This document shows, piece by piece, positions 26,519 to 35,213 of a stretch of DNA of 64,000 nt. This DNA comes from Angustibacter sp. Root456 (GTDB lineage Bacteria; Actinomycetota; Actinomycetes; Actinomycetales; Angustibacteraceae). The stretch is taken from NCBI RefSeq assembly GCF_001426435.1, contig NZ_LMER01000020.1, positions 273,724 through 337,723 of the forward strand, read 5' to 3'. The translations under genes and the position numbers were made by a program. Below the pieces are notes generated by a model that made no database searches, was not told the origin of the DNA, and saw only the letters and a list, made by a program, of their open reading frames with translations. The stretch's first letter is position 1; every line of letters starts with the position of its first letter.

Positions 26519-27496
26519 ATGCGAGCGATCACGACGGACGGCGCGGGTGGCGTCGAGGTGCTGACGGTGAGCGAGGTGGCAGACGCCGTCGCTGGGCCGG
26601 GCGAGGTGCTGGTGCGCGTGGCGGCGTCCGGCGTCAACCGGGCCGACCTCATGCAGCGGATGGGGCACTACCCGCCACCGCCCGGCGCCTCGGAGTACCT
26701 CGGGCTGGAGGTGAGCGGCACCGTCGAGGCGCTGGGCGAGGGCGTCGACGGGTGGGCCGTCGGAGACGAGGTGTGCGCGCTGCTCTCGGGCGGTGGGTAC
26801 GCCGAGCTCGTCGCGGTGCCCGCCGGCCAGCTGCTGCCCGTGCCGTCCGGCGTCTCGCTCGTCGACGCGGCCGCCCTGCCCGAGGTGACCTGCACCGTGT
26901 GGAGCAACGTCTTCATGACAGCGCACCTCATGCCGGGTGAGCTGCTGCTCGTGCACGGCGGGTCGAGCGGTATCGGCACGATGGCGATCCAGCTGGCGTC
27001 GCAGGTGGGAGCGCGCGTGGCGGTGACGGCGGGGTCGGCCGAGAAGCTCGAGCGCTGCCGCGAGCTGGGCGCCGAGGTGCTGGTGAACTACCGCGACGAC
27101 GACTTCGTCGAGCGCGTGCGGGCGGCCACCCACGGGCGCGGCGCCGACGTCGTGCTCGACAACATGGGGGCCAAGTACCTGGCCCGCAACGTCGAGGTGC
27201 TGGCCCCCAACGGCCGCCTGGTCGTGATCGGGCTGCAAGGCGGACGCAAGGCCGAGCTCGACCTGGGCGCCCTGCTGAGCAAGCGGGCCGCCGTCGTCGC
27301 GACGTCCCTGCGCGCGCGGCCGGTGGCGGAGAAGGCGGCGATCGTGGCGGCAGTGCGCGAGCACGTGTGGCCGCTGGTGGATGCCGGAGCGGTGCGGCCC
27401 GTCGTCCACGAGCGCCTCCCGCTCGAGCAGGCCGCCGACGCGCACCGGCTGCTCGAGGACTCCACCCACGTGGGCAAGGTGCTCCTCACCCCCTGA
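26519..27496 (+). CDS. NAD(P)H quinone oxidoreductase, PIG3 type
   Basis: A 325-residue zinc-free medium-chain dehydrogenase/reductase. The N-terminal part has NRADLMQRMGHYPPPPGASE, the characteristic PIG3/TP53I3 block. The nucleotide-binding site is VHGGSSGIGTMAIQLA (about 140-155), where the AxxGxxG-type loop favours NADPH. The family reduces quinones and related electrophiles. Zinc ligands of alcohol dehydrogenases are absent, as expected. Confidence 0.92.
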   Translation: MRAITTDGAGGVEVLTVSEVADAVAGPGEVLVRVAASGVNRADLMQRMGHYPPPPGASEYLGLEVSGTVEALGEGVDGWAVGDEVCALLSGGGYAELVAVPAGQLLPVPSGVSLVDAAALPEVTCTVWSNVFMTAHLMPGELLLVHGGSSGIGTMAIQLASQVGARVAVTAGSAEKLERCRELGAEVLVNYRDDDFVERVRAATHGRGADVVLDNMGAKYLARNVEVLAPNGRLVVIGLQGGRKAELDLGALLSKRAAVVATSLRARPVAEKAAIVAAVREHVWPLVDAGAVRPVVHERLPLEQAADAHRLLEDSTHVGKVLLTP

Positions 27497-27497
27497 G

Positions 27498-27660
27498 CCA
27501 CCTCTCCCGTCTTTTGGCGCGGTGGCACCCCGTCGCCAACCTATGGCAGCTGGGTGCCCCAGTCGCCGACGACTGAGGCGGCGGCGAACGCCACTGGGTG
27601 CCCCCGCCGCCAACCTATGGCGACGGGGTGCCACCGCGCCCAAACCACGGGGAGAGGTGG
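27498..27660. repeat. large inverted repeat, family D, copy 1
   Basis: Arms of roughly 40 bp face each other: CCACCTCTCCC (27499-27509) against GGGGAGAGGTGG (27649-27660), and GCGCGGTGGCACCCCGTCGC against GCGACGGGGTGCCACCGCGC further in. The middle contains a second pair of GGGTGCCCC-type blocks. Nearly the same core, in the other orientation, is at 34257-34383. It ends exactly where the -35 of the PadR promoter begins. Confidence 0.8.
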
Positions 27661-27717
27661 TTGACGGGTGGATGGATACCGCGTATACATGCTGCTCACG
27701 GGCCGCATACGCGGTAT
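27661..27717 (+). promoter_or_regulatory. padR-type promoter with overlapping operator
   Basis: TTGACG (27661-27666) and TATACA (27684-27689) are separated by 17 bp, a near-consensus housekeeping promoter. ATACCGCGTAT (27676-27686) overlaps the -10 and its exact complement ATACGCGGTAT lies at 27707-27717. Such an inverted pair fits autorepression by the PadR protein encoded just downstream. Confidence 0.7.
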
Positions 27718-27737
27718 GCACCACCTCAGGGGGACCG

Positions 27738-28319
27738 ATGTCGATCAGGCAGGGACTGCTCGCGCTGCTGGCGCAGCAGCCGATGTTCGGTGCGCAGCTG
27801 CGCGCCGAGTTCGAGGCTCGCACGGGCGGCACCTGGCCGCTCAACGTCGGCCAGGTCTACTCCACGCTCAGCCGGCTGGAGCGCGACGGGCTCGTCGAGG
27901 CCGCAGGGGGGCCGGACGAGGACGGACGCATCGCCTACCGGCTCACCGACCAGGGCCAGCAGGTGGTCGGCCGGTGGTGGCTCACGCCGGTCGACCGCAC
28001 CGACCACCCCCGGGATGAGCTCACCATCAAGCTGGCCCTCGCCGTCACGGTGCCCGGCGTCGACGTCCCCGCGGTCGTGCAGGCTCAGCGCACCCAGACC
28101 CTGCGCTCGCTGCGCGACCTCACCCGCCTGAAGCAGCGAGCGACCGACGCCGACGACCTCGCGTGGCTGCTCGTCCTCGACAACCTCGTCTTCGCGGCCG
28201 AGGCCGAGGTGCGCTGGCTCGACCACGTCGAGGCGCGCCTGCTGCGCAGGGCCAGGGACCCGCGCCCTGCGGCGCCGGCGAGCGATGCGGTCGACGCCAC
28301 CGAGCAGGTGCGGCGATGA
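27738..28319 (+). CDS. PadR-family transcriptional repressor
   Basis: A 193-residue regulator with an N-terminal winged helix (MSIRQGLLALLAQQPMFGAQ, GQVYSTLSRLERDGLVE) and a C-terminal dimerisation helix domain (PadR C-terminal type). PadR proteins often repress an adjacent ABC exporter and release it when a drug or peptide binds. The ATG follows AGGGGG. The inverted repeat around its own promoter and the ATGA overlap with the ABC gene support this role. Confidence 0.92.
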   Translation: MSIRQGLLALLAQQPMFGAQLRAEFEARTGGTWPLNVGQVYSTLSRLERDGLVEAAGGPDEDGRIAYRLTDQGQQVVGRWWLTPVDRTDHPRDELTIKLALAVTVPGVDVPAVVQAQRTQTLRSLRDLTRLKQRATDADDLAWLLVLDNLVFAAEAEVRWLDHVEARLLRRARDPRPAAPASDAVDATEQVRR

Positions 28320-29083
28320 CCGCCCCGGCGCAGACCACGCGCCCTGCGCAGGACGTCGCCACCGCCGTCCTGGAGCTGCGCGACGTCAGCCGCGTCCACG
28401 GCTCGGGCGACACCGCGGTGCACGCCCTGCGCTCGGTGAGCCTCACCGTGCGCCCAGGTGAGCTCGTCGCGGTGATGGGCCCGAGCGGCTCGGGCAAGTC
28501 CACGCTGCTGACCCTCGCAGGCGGTCTCGACAGCCCGACGTCCGGCGAGGTGCTCGTCGAGCAGCAGGCCCTCTCGCAGCTCAAGCCCACGGGCCTGGCG
28601 GCGCTGCGCCGCCGGTCGCTCGGCTACGTGTTCCAGGACCTCAACCTCATCCCGGCCCTCACCGCCGTCGAGAACGTCATGCTGCCGCTCGAGCTCGACG
28701 GCGTGCGCACCGGTGCCGCGCGCCGCCAGGCGCAGGCCGCGCTCGAGGAGGTGGGCATCGCCGAGCTCGCCGACCGCTTCCCCGACGAGATGTCGGGCGG
28801 CCAGCAGCAGCGGACGGCGATCGCCCGCGCCCTGGTCGGCGACCGCCGTCTGGTGCTCGCCGACGAGCCCACCGGGGCCCTGGACTCCGAGACCGGCGAG
28901 GCCGTGCTGCGCGTGCTGCGCGCCCGGGTGGACGCCGGAGCCGCCGGACTGCTGGTGACCCACGAGGCCCGGCACGCCGCGTGGGCCGACCGAGTCGTGT
29001 TCCTGCGCGACGGGGTGGTCGTCGACACCACGGGCGACCCGGCCGAGCCCGAGCACCTGCTCGACGACGGACACCGGGCGTGA
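28316..29083 (+). CDS. ABC transporter ATP-binding protein (MacB/LolD type)
   Basis: A 255-residue ATPase with Walker A GPSGSGKST (about 56-64), Q loop VFQDLNLIPALT, signature MSGGQQQR, Walker B LVLADEPTGALD and the switch VTHE. The length and motifs match ATPases that work with FtsX-like permeases in mechanotransmission or lipoprotein/peptide export. It overlaps PadR by ATGA and the permease by GTGA. Confidence 0.95.
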   Translation: MTAPAQTTRPAQDVATAVLELRDVSRVHGSGDTAVHALRSVSLTVRPGELVAVMGPSGSGKSTLLTLAGGLDSPTSGEVLVEQQALSQLKPTGLAALRRRSLGYVFQDLNLIPALTAVENVMLPLELDGVRTGAARRQAQAALEEVGIAELADRFPDEMSGGQQQRTAIARALVGDRRLVLADEPTGALDSETGEAVLRVLRARVDAGAAGLLVTHEARHAAWADRVVFLRDGVVVDTTGDPAEPEHLLDDGHRA

Positions 29084-31848
29084 GGCCCCGCGGTTGGCGC
29101 GCCGCCCTGCGGGTGGCGCGCCGGGACGTCCTGCGCGCCAAGGGCCGCAACGCGCTGGTGGTCGCCATGGTGGGCCTGCCGGTGCTGGGCGTCACGACCT
29201 TCGCGACCGTCTACACCACCGACGACGTGTCACCCGTTGAGGCGTTGCCGCAGCAGATGGGCGCGGCGCAGGCGCAGGTGCTGCCGGTGAGCCGGCAGCC
29301 CGTCGACCAGGAGGTCGACGGAGCGAACTGGGTGCAGGTGCACACCGCGGAGGGCCAGCCCGAGGGCGAGGAGCCCAGCGACCCGTGGACGCTGCCCGAG
29401 CTGGAGCGCGCCGTCGGCCGTCCGGTGCTCTCCGTCACCACCACGGGCGCCGCCGTGCGCACCGAGCGCGGACGTCTGTCGGCCCACGTCGTCGCAGCCG
29501 ACACCCGGGCACCGATCCTCGCCGGGTTCGTCGAGCTGCGCAGCGGTCGGTTGCCCGCCTCCGGCGACGAGGCCCTCGTGTCGCCCTGGCTCGCCGAGCA
29601 CGGCTTCCCCGTCGGCTCGCGGGTGGTCGTGGAGGGCAGCGGCGGCGACGACGCCTCGGCGCCCCCACGCGGGTCGGCCCAGGTGGTCGGCGTCGCCGTC
29701 GTGCCGTCGAGCTTCGACAGCGCCGTGGTCGTGGCGCCGCCGAGCTCGCCCGCAGCGGCCGCCGCGGACGGCGACGTGACCACCACCTACCTGCTGACCG
29801 GTCGGGAGCCGGTGAGCTGGGCCCAGGTGCGCGCATTCAACGCCAAGGGACTGGTCGTCGTGTCCCGATCCGTGGTGCTCGACCCGCCGAAGGACTGGCA
29901 GTCGACGCTCTCCGACCCGGGGGCCTTCTCGGACGGCAGCTCGTCCGCGCAGAGCCGCGCCGTGCTCGTCCTCGTCGTGTTCTCGATCGTGCTCGAGGTG
30001 ATCCTGCTCGCCGGGCCCGCGTTCGCCGTCGGGGTGCGCCGTCAGCGCCGCCAGCTCGCGCTGGTGGTGGCCGCCGGGGGGACAGCGCGCGACGTGCGCC
30101 GGATCGTGCTCTCGCAGGCGCTGGTGACGGGCGGGCTCGCCTCGGCCGCGAGCGCCGTGGCCGGCATCCCGATCGCCGCGGTCGTCGTCTGGGTGCTGCC
30201 CCGCGTGCGCCCGCAGACGACCCTCGGGCCGTTCGACGTCGCCTGGCTGCCTCTGCTCGCCGCCGCCGCGCTCGGGGCGGTGGCGGCGATCGTGGCGGCC
30301 TGGTTCCCGGCCCGGTCGGCTGCCCGGCAGGACGTCGTCGAGGTGCTCGCCGGACGTCGGGGCCAGCTGCGCTCGCACCGCGGGCTGCCCGTGCTGGGCC
30401 TGGTGCTGCTCGCCGCTGGCGCCGGCGCGGCGCTGGTGCGCGGCACCCGGCAGGGCGGCGAGTTCTGGGTCGCGGGAGGGACGCTCGTCATGGTGCTCGG
30501 CGCCATCGCGCTCCTGCCGGCGCTGATCGGCGCCGTGGGCCGGCTCGGTCGCCGCCTGCCGCTCGGCCTGCGGCTCGCCGCCCGCGACAGCGCCCGCCAG
30601 CGGGGCCGCACCGCGCCGGCGGTCGCCGCGGTCATGGCCGCCGTCGCGGGAGTCACCACCCTCGCGATCGGCGCCAGCAGCGACTTTGCCCAGAGCCGCG
30701 CGGAGTACCGGCCCCGGCTGGCACCCGGGGTCACGACGGTCCAGGCGGGCGACGTCGACGCGACCTGGTGGGCGTTCGCCGCCCAGACCGTCGCGGGCCT
30801 CGTGCCCGGACGCCAGCTGCTCCCCACGGGCGAGCTGGGCCGCACGCACCGGCTGTCGTCCTGGCAGCCGGGCGTGTACGTCCGGCCGCAGGGCTGTCCG
30901 GCTGTCCCGGAAGGATCGGACACGCCGCCGCGGTGCAGCAACTGGCAGTTCGGCGGCACGAGCGAGCAGACGCCCGTCAACTGGAACGGGACCACCTCCG
31001 TCGTCGCCGATCTCACGACGCTCGACGCCCTCGGCTACCGCCTGACCCCCGAGCAGCGGACGGTGCTCGACAACGGGGGCGTGCTCGTGCCCTCGCCCGC
31101 GCTCATCGACGACAGCGGGCACGTCCGGCTGACGACGTACGAGACCAACTACGCCGACGACACGCCGATGGTCCGCGACGTCCGCACGGTGCAGCTGCCC
31201 GCGGCGGCGCTGGCGCCTCATCGCGAAAACGGGCTCCTCACCGTGGTCGGGGCGGTCGTGACGCCCGAGACCGCGAGCGCGGCGGGCCTCGCCTGGGCGC
31301 AGAGCGGCGGGGTGCTGTCGCCGTCGAGCACGCCGCTCGACCGCGACACCCAGAGCCGCCTCGCCGAGGTACTGCGCGGCAGCGCGCAGTACGTCGACGT
31401 CTACACCGAGCGCGGGTTCGACGAGAAGTTCACGTTGCCGCTCGTCGGCCTCATCGCGATCGCGGCCCTCGCCGTCCTGGTCGGCACCCTCACGGCCACC
31501 GGCCTCGCCCTCGTCGACGGACGACCGGACGCCGCCACGCTGGCTGCCGTCGGTGCCCGGCCGCGCACCCGCCGGGTCATGGCGGCGGCGCAGGCGGTGG
31601 TGATCGGGCTGCTGGGCAGCCTCACCGGGATCGCGGTGGGACTCGTGCCCGGGCTCGCCGTGACCTGGCCGTTGACCGCCGCGCGGTTCGACGAGGCCAC
31701 TGGCAGCACTCAGTGGTCGTCGCCGACCATCGACGTGCCGTGGCTGCTGCTGCTCGTGGTCGGGGTCGGCGTCCCGCTGCTTGCCGCGGCGGTGGCCGGG
31801 CTCGGCGTGCGCTCGCGGCTGCCCCTCACGCGACGGCTGGGCCAGTGA
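29080..31848 (+). CDS. FtsX-like ABC transporter permease
   Basis: A 922-residue permease, about twice the size of a MacB-type permease. An N-terminal membrane helix (about 25-45) is followed by a large extracellular domain, a group of FtsX helices (about 295-500), more helices with DSARQRGRTAPAVAAVMAAV, a second extracellular region and a C-terminal FtsX block (about 785-915). The duplicated architecture is common in actinobacterial permeases of this type. Substrate unknown; coupling to VanY suggests a cell-envelope role. Confidence 0.92.
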   Translation: MRPRGWRAALRVARRDVLRAKGRNALVVAMVGLPVLGVTTFATVYTTDDVSPVEALPQQMGAAQAQVLPVSRQPVDQEVDGANWVQVHTAEGQPEGEEPSDPWTLPELERAVGRPVLSVTTTGAAVRTERGRLSAHVVAADTRAPILAGFVELRSGRLPASGDEALVSPWLAEHGFPVGSRVVVEGSGGDDASAPPRGSAQVVGVAVVPSSFDSAVVVAPPSSPAAAAADGDVTTTYLLTGREPVSWAQVRAFNAKGLVVVSRSVVLDPPKDWQSTLSDPGAFSDGSSSAQSRAVLVLVVFSIVLEVILLAGPAFAVGVRRQRRQLALVVAAGGTARDVRRIVLSQALVTGGLASAASAVAGIPIAAVVVWVLPRVRPQTTLGPFDVAWLPLLAAAALGAVAAIVAAWFPARSAARQDVVEVLAGRRGQLRSHRGLPVLGLVLLAAGAGAALVRGTRQGGEFWVAGGTLVMVLGAIALLPALIGAVGRLGRRLPLGLRLAARDSARQRGRTAPAVAAVMAAVAGVTTLAIGASSDFAQSRAEYRPRLAPGVTTVQAGDVDATWWAFAAQTVAGLVPGRQLLPTGELGRTHRLSSWQPGVYVRPQGCPAVPEGSDTPPRCSNWQFGGTSEQTPVNWNGTTSVVADLTTLDALGYRLTPEQRTVLDNGGVLVPSPALIDDSGHVRLTTYETNYADDTPMVRDVRTVQLPAAALAPHRENGLLTVVGAVVTPETASAAGLAWAQSGGVLSPSSTPLDRDTQSRLAEVLRGSAQYVDVYTERGFDEKFTLPLVGLIAIAALAVLVGTLTATGLALVDGRPDAATLAAVGARPRTRRVMAAAQAVVIGLLGSLTGIAVGLVPGLAVTWPLTAARFDEATGSTQWSSPTIDVPWLLLLVVGVGVPLLAAAVAGLGVRSRLPLTRRLGQ

Positions 31849-32474
31849 GCGCCGACGACGACCGGCCGGGCGAGCACGCGACGTACGTCATCGACACGCG
31901 GCGCGACCGCCGGCTGCGGATGGCGTGGCGGGCGTCCCTCGTCGTGGCGATGGTGCTCGTCGCCGGGCCCGCGTGGGACGCCGCCCGCGGCGCCTTCGCG
32001 GACGGCGCCACCCCGCCGGTGGCCGACGCCGGCACCGCGTCGAGGGCGCCGCAGGCGCTGGAGGCCGGCGACCCCGCACCCGTCGAACCCTCGGGCACCG
32101 GCGACGTCAGCCACCTGCAGCCGGCGATGAAGCGCGCGCTCGACCGCGCCACCCGCGACGCCGCGGCAGCCGGGGTCGACCTGCGGGTCACCTCCGGGTG
32201 GCGCAGCCGGGCCAAGCAGCAGGCGCTGTACGACCAGGCGATCATCAAGTACGGCTCGGCGCAGAAGGCGCGGCGGTGGGTGCTGCCGCCGTCGCAGTCC
32301 GAGCACGTGCAAGGCGGGGCCGTGGACGTCGGGCCGCGGCCGGCCGCAGCCTGGCTCGAGCAGCACGGCGTGCGATACGGGCTGTGCCGCCGCTACGCCA
32401 ACGAGCCGTGGCACTTCGAGCTGCTCGCGCCCCACAAGGGCCAGCCCTGCCCGACCCTGGAGCCGCACGCGTGA
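31845..32474 (+). CDS. VanY-type D-alanyl-D-alanine carboxypeptidase
   Basis: A 209-residue protein with a membrane anchor or signal (about 28-45) and a C-terminal peptidase M15B domain. Motifs are SGWRSRAKQQALYD, the zinc site SEHVQGGAVDVGP and NEPWHFE, giving the His-Asp-Glu-His set. It would trim terminal D-Ala from peptidoglycan stems outside the membrane. The GTG overlaps the permease stop, placing it in the PadR-regulated operon. Confidence 0.9.
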   Translation: MSADDDRPGEHATYVIDTRRDRRLRMAWRASLVVAMVLVAGPAWDAARGAFADGATPPVADAGTASRAPQALEAGDPAPVEPSGTGDVSHLQPAMKRALDRATRDAAAAGVDLRVTSGWRSRAKQQALYDQAIIKYGSAQKARRWVLPPSQSEHVQGGAVDVGPRPAAAWLEQHGVRYGLCRRYANEPWHFELLAPHKGQPCPTLEPHA

Positions 32475-32650
32475 CCGGCGACGAGCGCCGGCGCCGGCTC
32501 AAGCTCGCGCGGCTGCGCCAACGGCAGACCATCGCACTGCGTCAGGCCGCGCGCGAGGGCGCGCGCCCGGACGACGGCGCGGTCGGCCGTCGTCAGACCA
32601 CGGTGGCCGTCACAGGCGCGGGCACCATGACGACGGGGCAGCGCTCGTAG
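32471..32650 (+). CDS. possible small basic protein, end of VanY operon
   Basis: A 59-codon open frame whose GTG overlaps the vanY-like stop in the way used throughout this operon. The N-terminal half is Arg/Leu-rich (RRRRLKLARLRQRQ) and probably helical; no family is recognised. Its last 58 bp overlap the 3' end of the convergent USP gene, so part of the frame may be a shadow. Confidence 0.4.
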   Translation: MTGDERRRRLKLARLRQRQTIALRQAAREGARPDDGAVGRRQTTVAVTGAGTMTTGQRS

Positions 32651-33453
32651 CGCAGCGAGGGGCGGTGCTCGGTGTCGTCCCACTCGACGACGAGCAGGTC
32701 ACCGGCGTTGCTGCGGGCGTACTCGACGTCGACGCCGCGACCTTCGACGAGCTCACCGGTGACCGGGACGCGCCCGGCCACCACGGCCCGCAGCTCCTCC
32801 ATGGCCTCGCTGTGCCGCTCGAGCGCCTCCTGCCGCGCCGCGTCGTACTCGTGGCCCACCGTGAGACCGGGTCCCATGGCGTGCACGCTCCAGCGGTCGA
32901 GCAGGTGCACGGGGTGGTGCCGCGACACGGCCCGCTGCACCGCCCACTGCACCGCGGGGCCGGCGGCGGCGCCGTGCACGCTCGTGACGAGCACGCGGTT
33001 CTCCAAGGCGGGGGCGGCGTCCGGCCCGAGCAGCACCACCGGCACCTCGCCGGCCCGCAGGCACTCGCGGCTCACGCTGCCGAGCAGCACGCCCACCGCG
33101 CCGACGTGCCCGCGCGTGCCGAGCACCAGCAGTTCGGCGTCGCGGGCGGCCTGCAGCAGCACGGCCGCGGGCGGCCCGAACTCGACCACCGTGCTCACGG
33201 TGAGCTGGTCACCGACCGTGGCGCGGGCCAGGCCCACGGCGTCGTCCGCCGCCTGCTGGGCCCAGTCACCCCCGCGCCGCCCACCGACGCTGCCCGCCTC
33301 GGACTCCCACGCCACCACCACGGCGAGGTCGCTGCCCGCCGCAGCCGCCTCAGCGCCCGCCCAGCGCACAGCGGCTCGCGAGGCCTCGCCCTCGTCGTAC
33401 CCGACCACCACCAGGGGCCGCTCTCGACGTCGGGCCGGCTGCTCGAAGCTCAT
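32593..33453 (-). CDS. double universal stress protein
   Basis: A 286-residue protein made of two USP domains (about 15-140 and 150-275). The first has PLVVVGYDEGEASRAAVRWA and a complete nucleotide-binding motif GTRGHVGAVGVLLGSVS with VPVVLLGP. The second, more divergent, lacks a clear GxxG loop, so only the first half is likely to bind ATP. Double USPs are common in actinobacteria under hypoxia or dormancy control. ATG 33453 has GGTGG upstream; an upstream in-frame ATG would add a basic leader. Confidence 0.88.
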   Translation of the reverse strand: MSFEQPARRRERPLVVVGYDEGEASRAAVRWAGAEAAAAGSDLAVVVAWESEAGSVGGRRGGDWAQQAADDAVGLARATVGDQLTVSTVVEFGPPAAVLLQAARDAELLVLGTRGHVGAVGVLLGSVSRECLRAGEVPVVLLGPDAAPALENRVLVTSVHGAAAGPAVQWAVQRAVSRHHPVHLLDRWSVHAMGPGLTVGHEYDAARQEALERHSEAMEELRAVVAGRVPVTGELVEGRGVDVEYARSNAGDLLVVEWDDTEHRPSLRYERCPVVMVPAPVTATVV

Positions 33454-33574
33454 GGCCACCACCCGCTTCACTCGGAGTCGCTCAGGTGCTGCCTTCATCG
33501 TCACGCTCGCGAAGGCGGGGGTGCCGGGGAGAAGGTCCCTCGACCCCGGTACTGCGCGGGTGCCCTCGGCTGGG

Positions 33575-33586
33575 CAGGATGGGGGC
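33575..33586 (+). promoter_or_regulatory. -10-like CAGGAT before bpa
   Basis: CAGGAT at 33575-33580 ends six bases before ATG 33587, with only a G-run between. It is one base off TANNNT, and the G-run could alternatively serve as a weak ribosome site. Confidence 0.35.
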
Positions 33587-34237
33587 ATGAGCGAATCCGA
33601 CGACCGCGCGCAGGGCACCGACGACGCCTCGCGGCAGGATGAGCGCGACCTCGGCTCGTCCCGCGACGACCAGAGCCGCATCGTCGTCGTGACGCCCGAA
33701 GGCATGGGCGTCGCGTCCGCGCCCGGAGGTGACGACGACGAGGAGCTCGAGCGCAACCCGGCCGAGCTCGTCGAGCAGCCGGCCAAGGTGATGCGGATCG
33801 GCAGCATGATCAAGCAGCTGCTCGACGAGGTGCGCAGCGCGCCGCTCGACGAGGCGGGGCGCAGCCGCCTGGCGGCGATCCACGAGCGCTCGCTGCACGA
33901 GCTCGAGCAGGGCCTGGCACCCGAGCTCGTCGAGGAGCTGCGGCGGATCGCGCTGCCGTTCGGCGAGGGCGAGACGCCGTCCGACGCCGAGCTGCGGATC
34001 GCGCAGGCGCAGCTCGTGGGCTGGCTCGAGGGGCTCTTTCACGGCATCCAGACCGCGCTCATGGCCCAGCAGATGGCGGCGCGGGCGCAGCTGGAGGAGA
34101 TGCGCCGGGCGCTGCCCGCCGCCGGCCAGGGGGGCTCGCCGTCGTTCCCCGGCCACCCGCAACCGGGGCAGCCGGGCATGCCCGGCCGGCCCGAGCAGGC
34201 CGACGGCCCCGACCACGGGACGGGCCAGTACCTCTGA
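33587..34237 (+). CDS. bpa: bacterial proteasome activator Bpa/PafE
   Basis: A 216-residue protein. In mycobacteria Bpa forms a dodecameric ring that opens the 20S proteasome without ATP and feeds it unfolded proteins. The N-terminus is acidic and disordered (1-45). A helical core (about 65-175; VMRIGSMIKQLLDEVRSAPL, ALPFGEGETPSDAELRIAQA) is followed by a Pro/Gly linker ending in GQYL. That C-terminal GQYL docks into the proteasome alpha ring and is fully conserved here. Presence implies a 20S core elsewhere in the genome. Confidence 0.93.
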   Translation: MSESDDRAQGTDDASRQDERDLGSSRDDQSRIVVVTPEGMGVASAPGGDDDEELERNPAELVEQPAKVMRIGSMIKQLLDEVRSAPLDEAGRSRLAAIHERSLHELEQGLAPELVEELRRIALPFGEGETPSDAELRIAQAQLVGWLEGLFHGIQTALMAQQMAARAQLEEMRRALPAAGQGGSPSFPGHPQPGQPGMPGRPEQADGPDHGTGQYL

Positions 34238-34256
34238 CGCCCACCTCGGCGCCCCC

Positions 34257-34383
34257 CTTTTGGGCGCGGTGGCACCCTTGCGCCATAGGTTGGCAACGGG
34301 GCGCCCCAGCGGCGTTCGCCGCCGACGGCGTCTGGGGCACCCTTGCGCCATAGGTTGGCGACGGGGTGCCACCGCGCCAAAAC
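34257..34383. repeat. large inverted repeat, family D, copy 2
   Basis: TTTTGGGCGCGGTGGCACCC at the left faces GGGGTGCCACCGCGCCAAAA at the right. The inside holds two copies of TTGCGCCATAGGTTGGC (34278-34294 and 34343-34359) around a GGGGCGCCCC block. The element fills the 146-bp gap between convergent bpa and HAD genes and abuts the HAD stop codon. Confidence 0.8.
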
Positions 34384-35184
34384 CTACGGAAGGGTGGCGA
34401 GGAGGCGCTCGAGCACCTGGGCGACGCCGTCCTCGGTGACCGGCGGCGCGACGTCGTGCGCGACGGCGAGGACGTCGGCGTGCCCACCGCGCATGGCGAA
34501 CCCTCGCCCGGCCCAGCCGATCATGTCGAGGTCGTTGGGCATGTCGCCGAACGCCACGACGTCGGCCTGGTCGATCCCCCACTCGCGCGCCAGCTCGGCC
34601 AGCGCCGACGCCTTGCCGACGCCGAGCGCCGAGATCTCGAGCAGGCCGTCGTTCGGGTTCGAGTGCGTGGGCGCGGCGAGACCGTCGAGCACGGGGATCG
34701 CCCGCGCAAGCATGTCGTCGCTGAGGCTCGACTCGCTGCGGCACAACAGCTTCACGACGCCGGGGTCGTCGGCGAGCAGGGATGGCAGGTCGCCCACGAC
34801 CGCCTCGACGCCGACGTCCCACCGCACCACGTAGCTGCTGGTGCGGCGAAGTCCGGTGACGGTCTCGAGGGCGAAGGTCGCGTCAGGCAACGCCTCGGTG
34901 AGCCGGCGGGCTACCTCCAGGACGACGTCGGTCGTGAGAACGCGTGCGTGCAGCACCTGTTCGGCCGCGAGGTCGTAGACGACGGCACCGTTGCCGCACA
35001 ACGCCGTGCCGCGGTGACCGGTCTGCGACACCACCTCGCCCATCCACCGCGGCGGGCGTCCGGTGACGTACACGACGCGGACGCCGGCGTCCTGGCAGGC
35101 CTGCAGTGCCTGCACGGTGCGGGCGCTGATCGAGCCGTCCGGGCCCACGATGGTGCCGTCGAGGTCGGTCGCCACCATGCGCAT
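34384..35184 (-). CDS. HAD-superfamily Cof-type phosphatase
   Basis: A 266-residue HAD hydrolase of the Cof/IIB cap type. Motif I is VATDLDGTIVG (nucleophile Asp), motif II VTGRPP, the Lys lies in GVGKASAL, and motif IV is GDMPNDLDM. Such enzymes remove phosphate from sugar phosphates or related metabolites. ATG 35184 is supported by GACAAT six bases upstream; a second ATG two codons later is possible. The stop TAG abuts the family D repeat. Confidence 0.92.
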   Translation of the reverse strand: MRMVATDLDGTIVGPDGSISARTVQALQACQDAGVRVVYVTGRPPRWMGEVVSQTGHRGTALCGNGAVVYDLAAEQVLHARVLTTDVVLEVARRLTEALPDATFALETVTGLRRTSSYVVRWDVGVEAVVGDLPSLLADDPGVVKLLCRSESSLSDDMLARAIPVLDGLAAPTHSNPNDGLLEISALGVGKASALAELAREWGIDQADVVAFGDMPNDLDMIGWAGRGFAMRGGHADVLAVAHDVAPPVTEDGVAQVLERLLATLP

Positions 35185-35196
35185 GCGGTCATTGTC
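35185..35196 (-). promoter_or_regulatory. -10 hexamer GACAAT before the HAD gene
   Basis: On the minus strand GACAAT (35196-35191) ends six bases before ATG 35184. No ribosome site is seen. The gene therefore has its own promoter, although it follows the glycosyltransferase gene by only 29 bp. Confidence 0.5.
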
Positions 35197-35213
35197 GCAG
35201 GGCGGCGCAGCGC

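Noticed and set aside
28981..32474. Very long plus-strand frame antiphase to the FtsX permease (from about 29385)
   Set aside because: Arg/Pro/Ala-rich shadow. Only its last part, from GTG 31845, is the real VanY-type gene.
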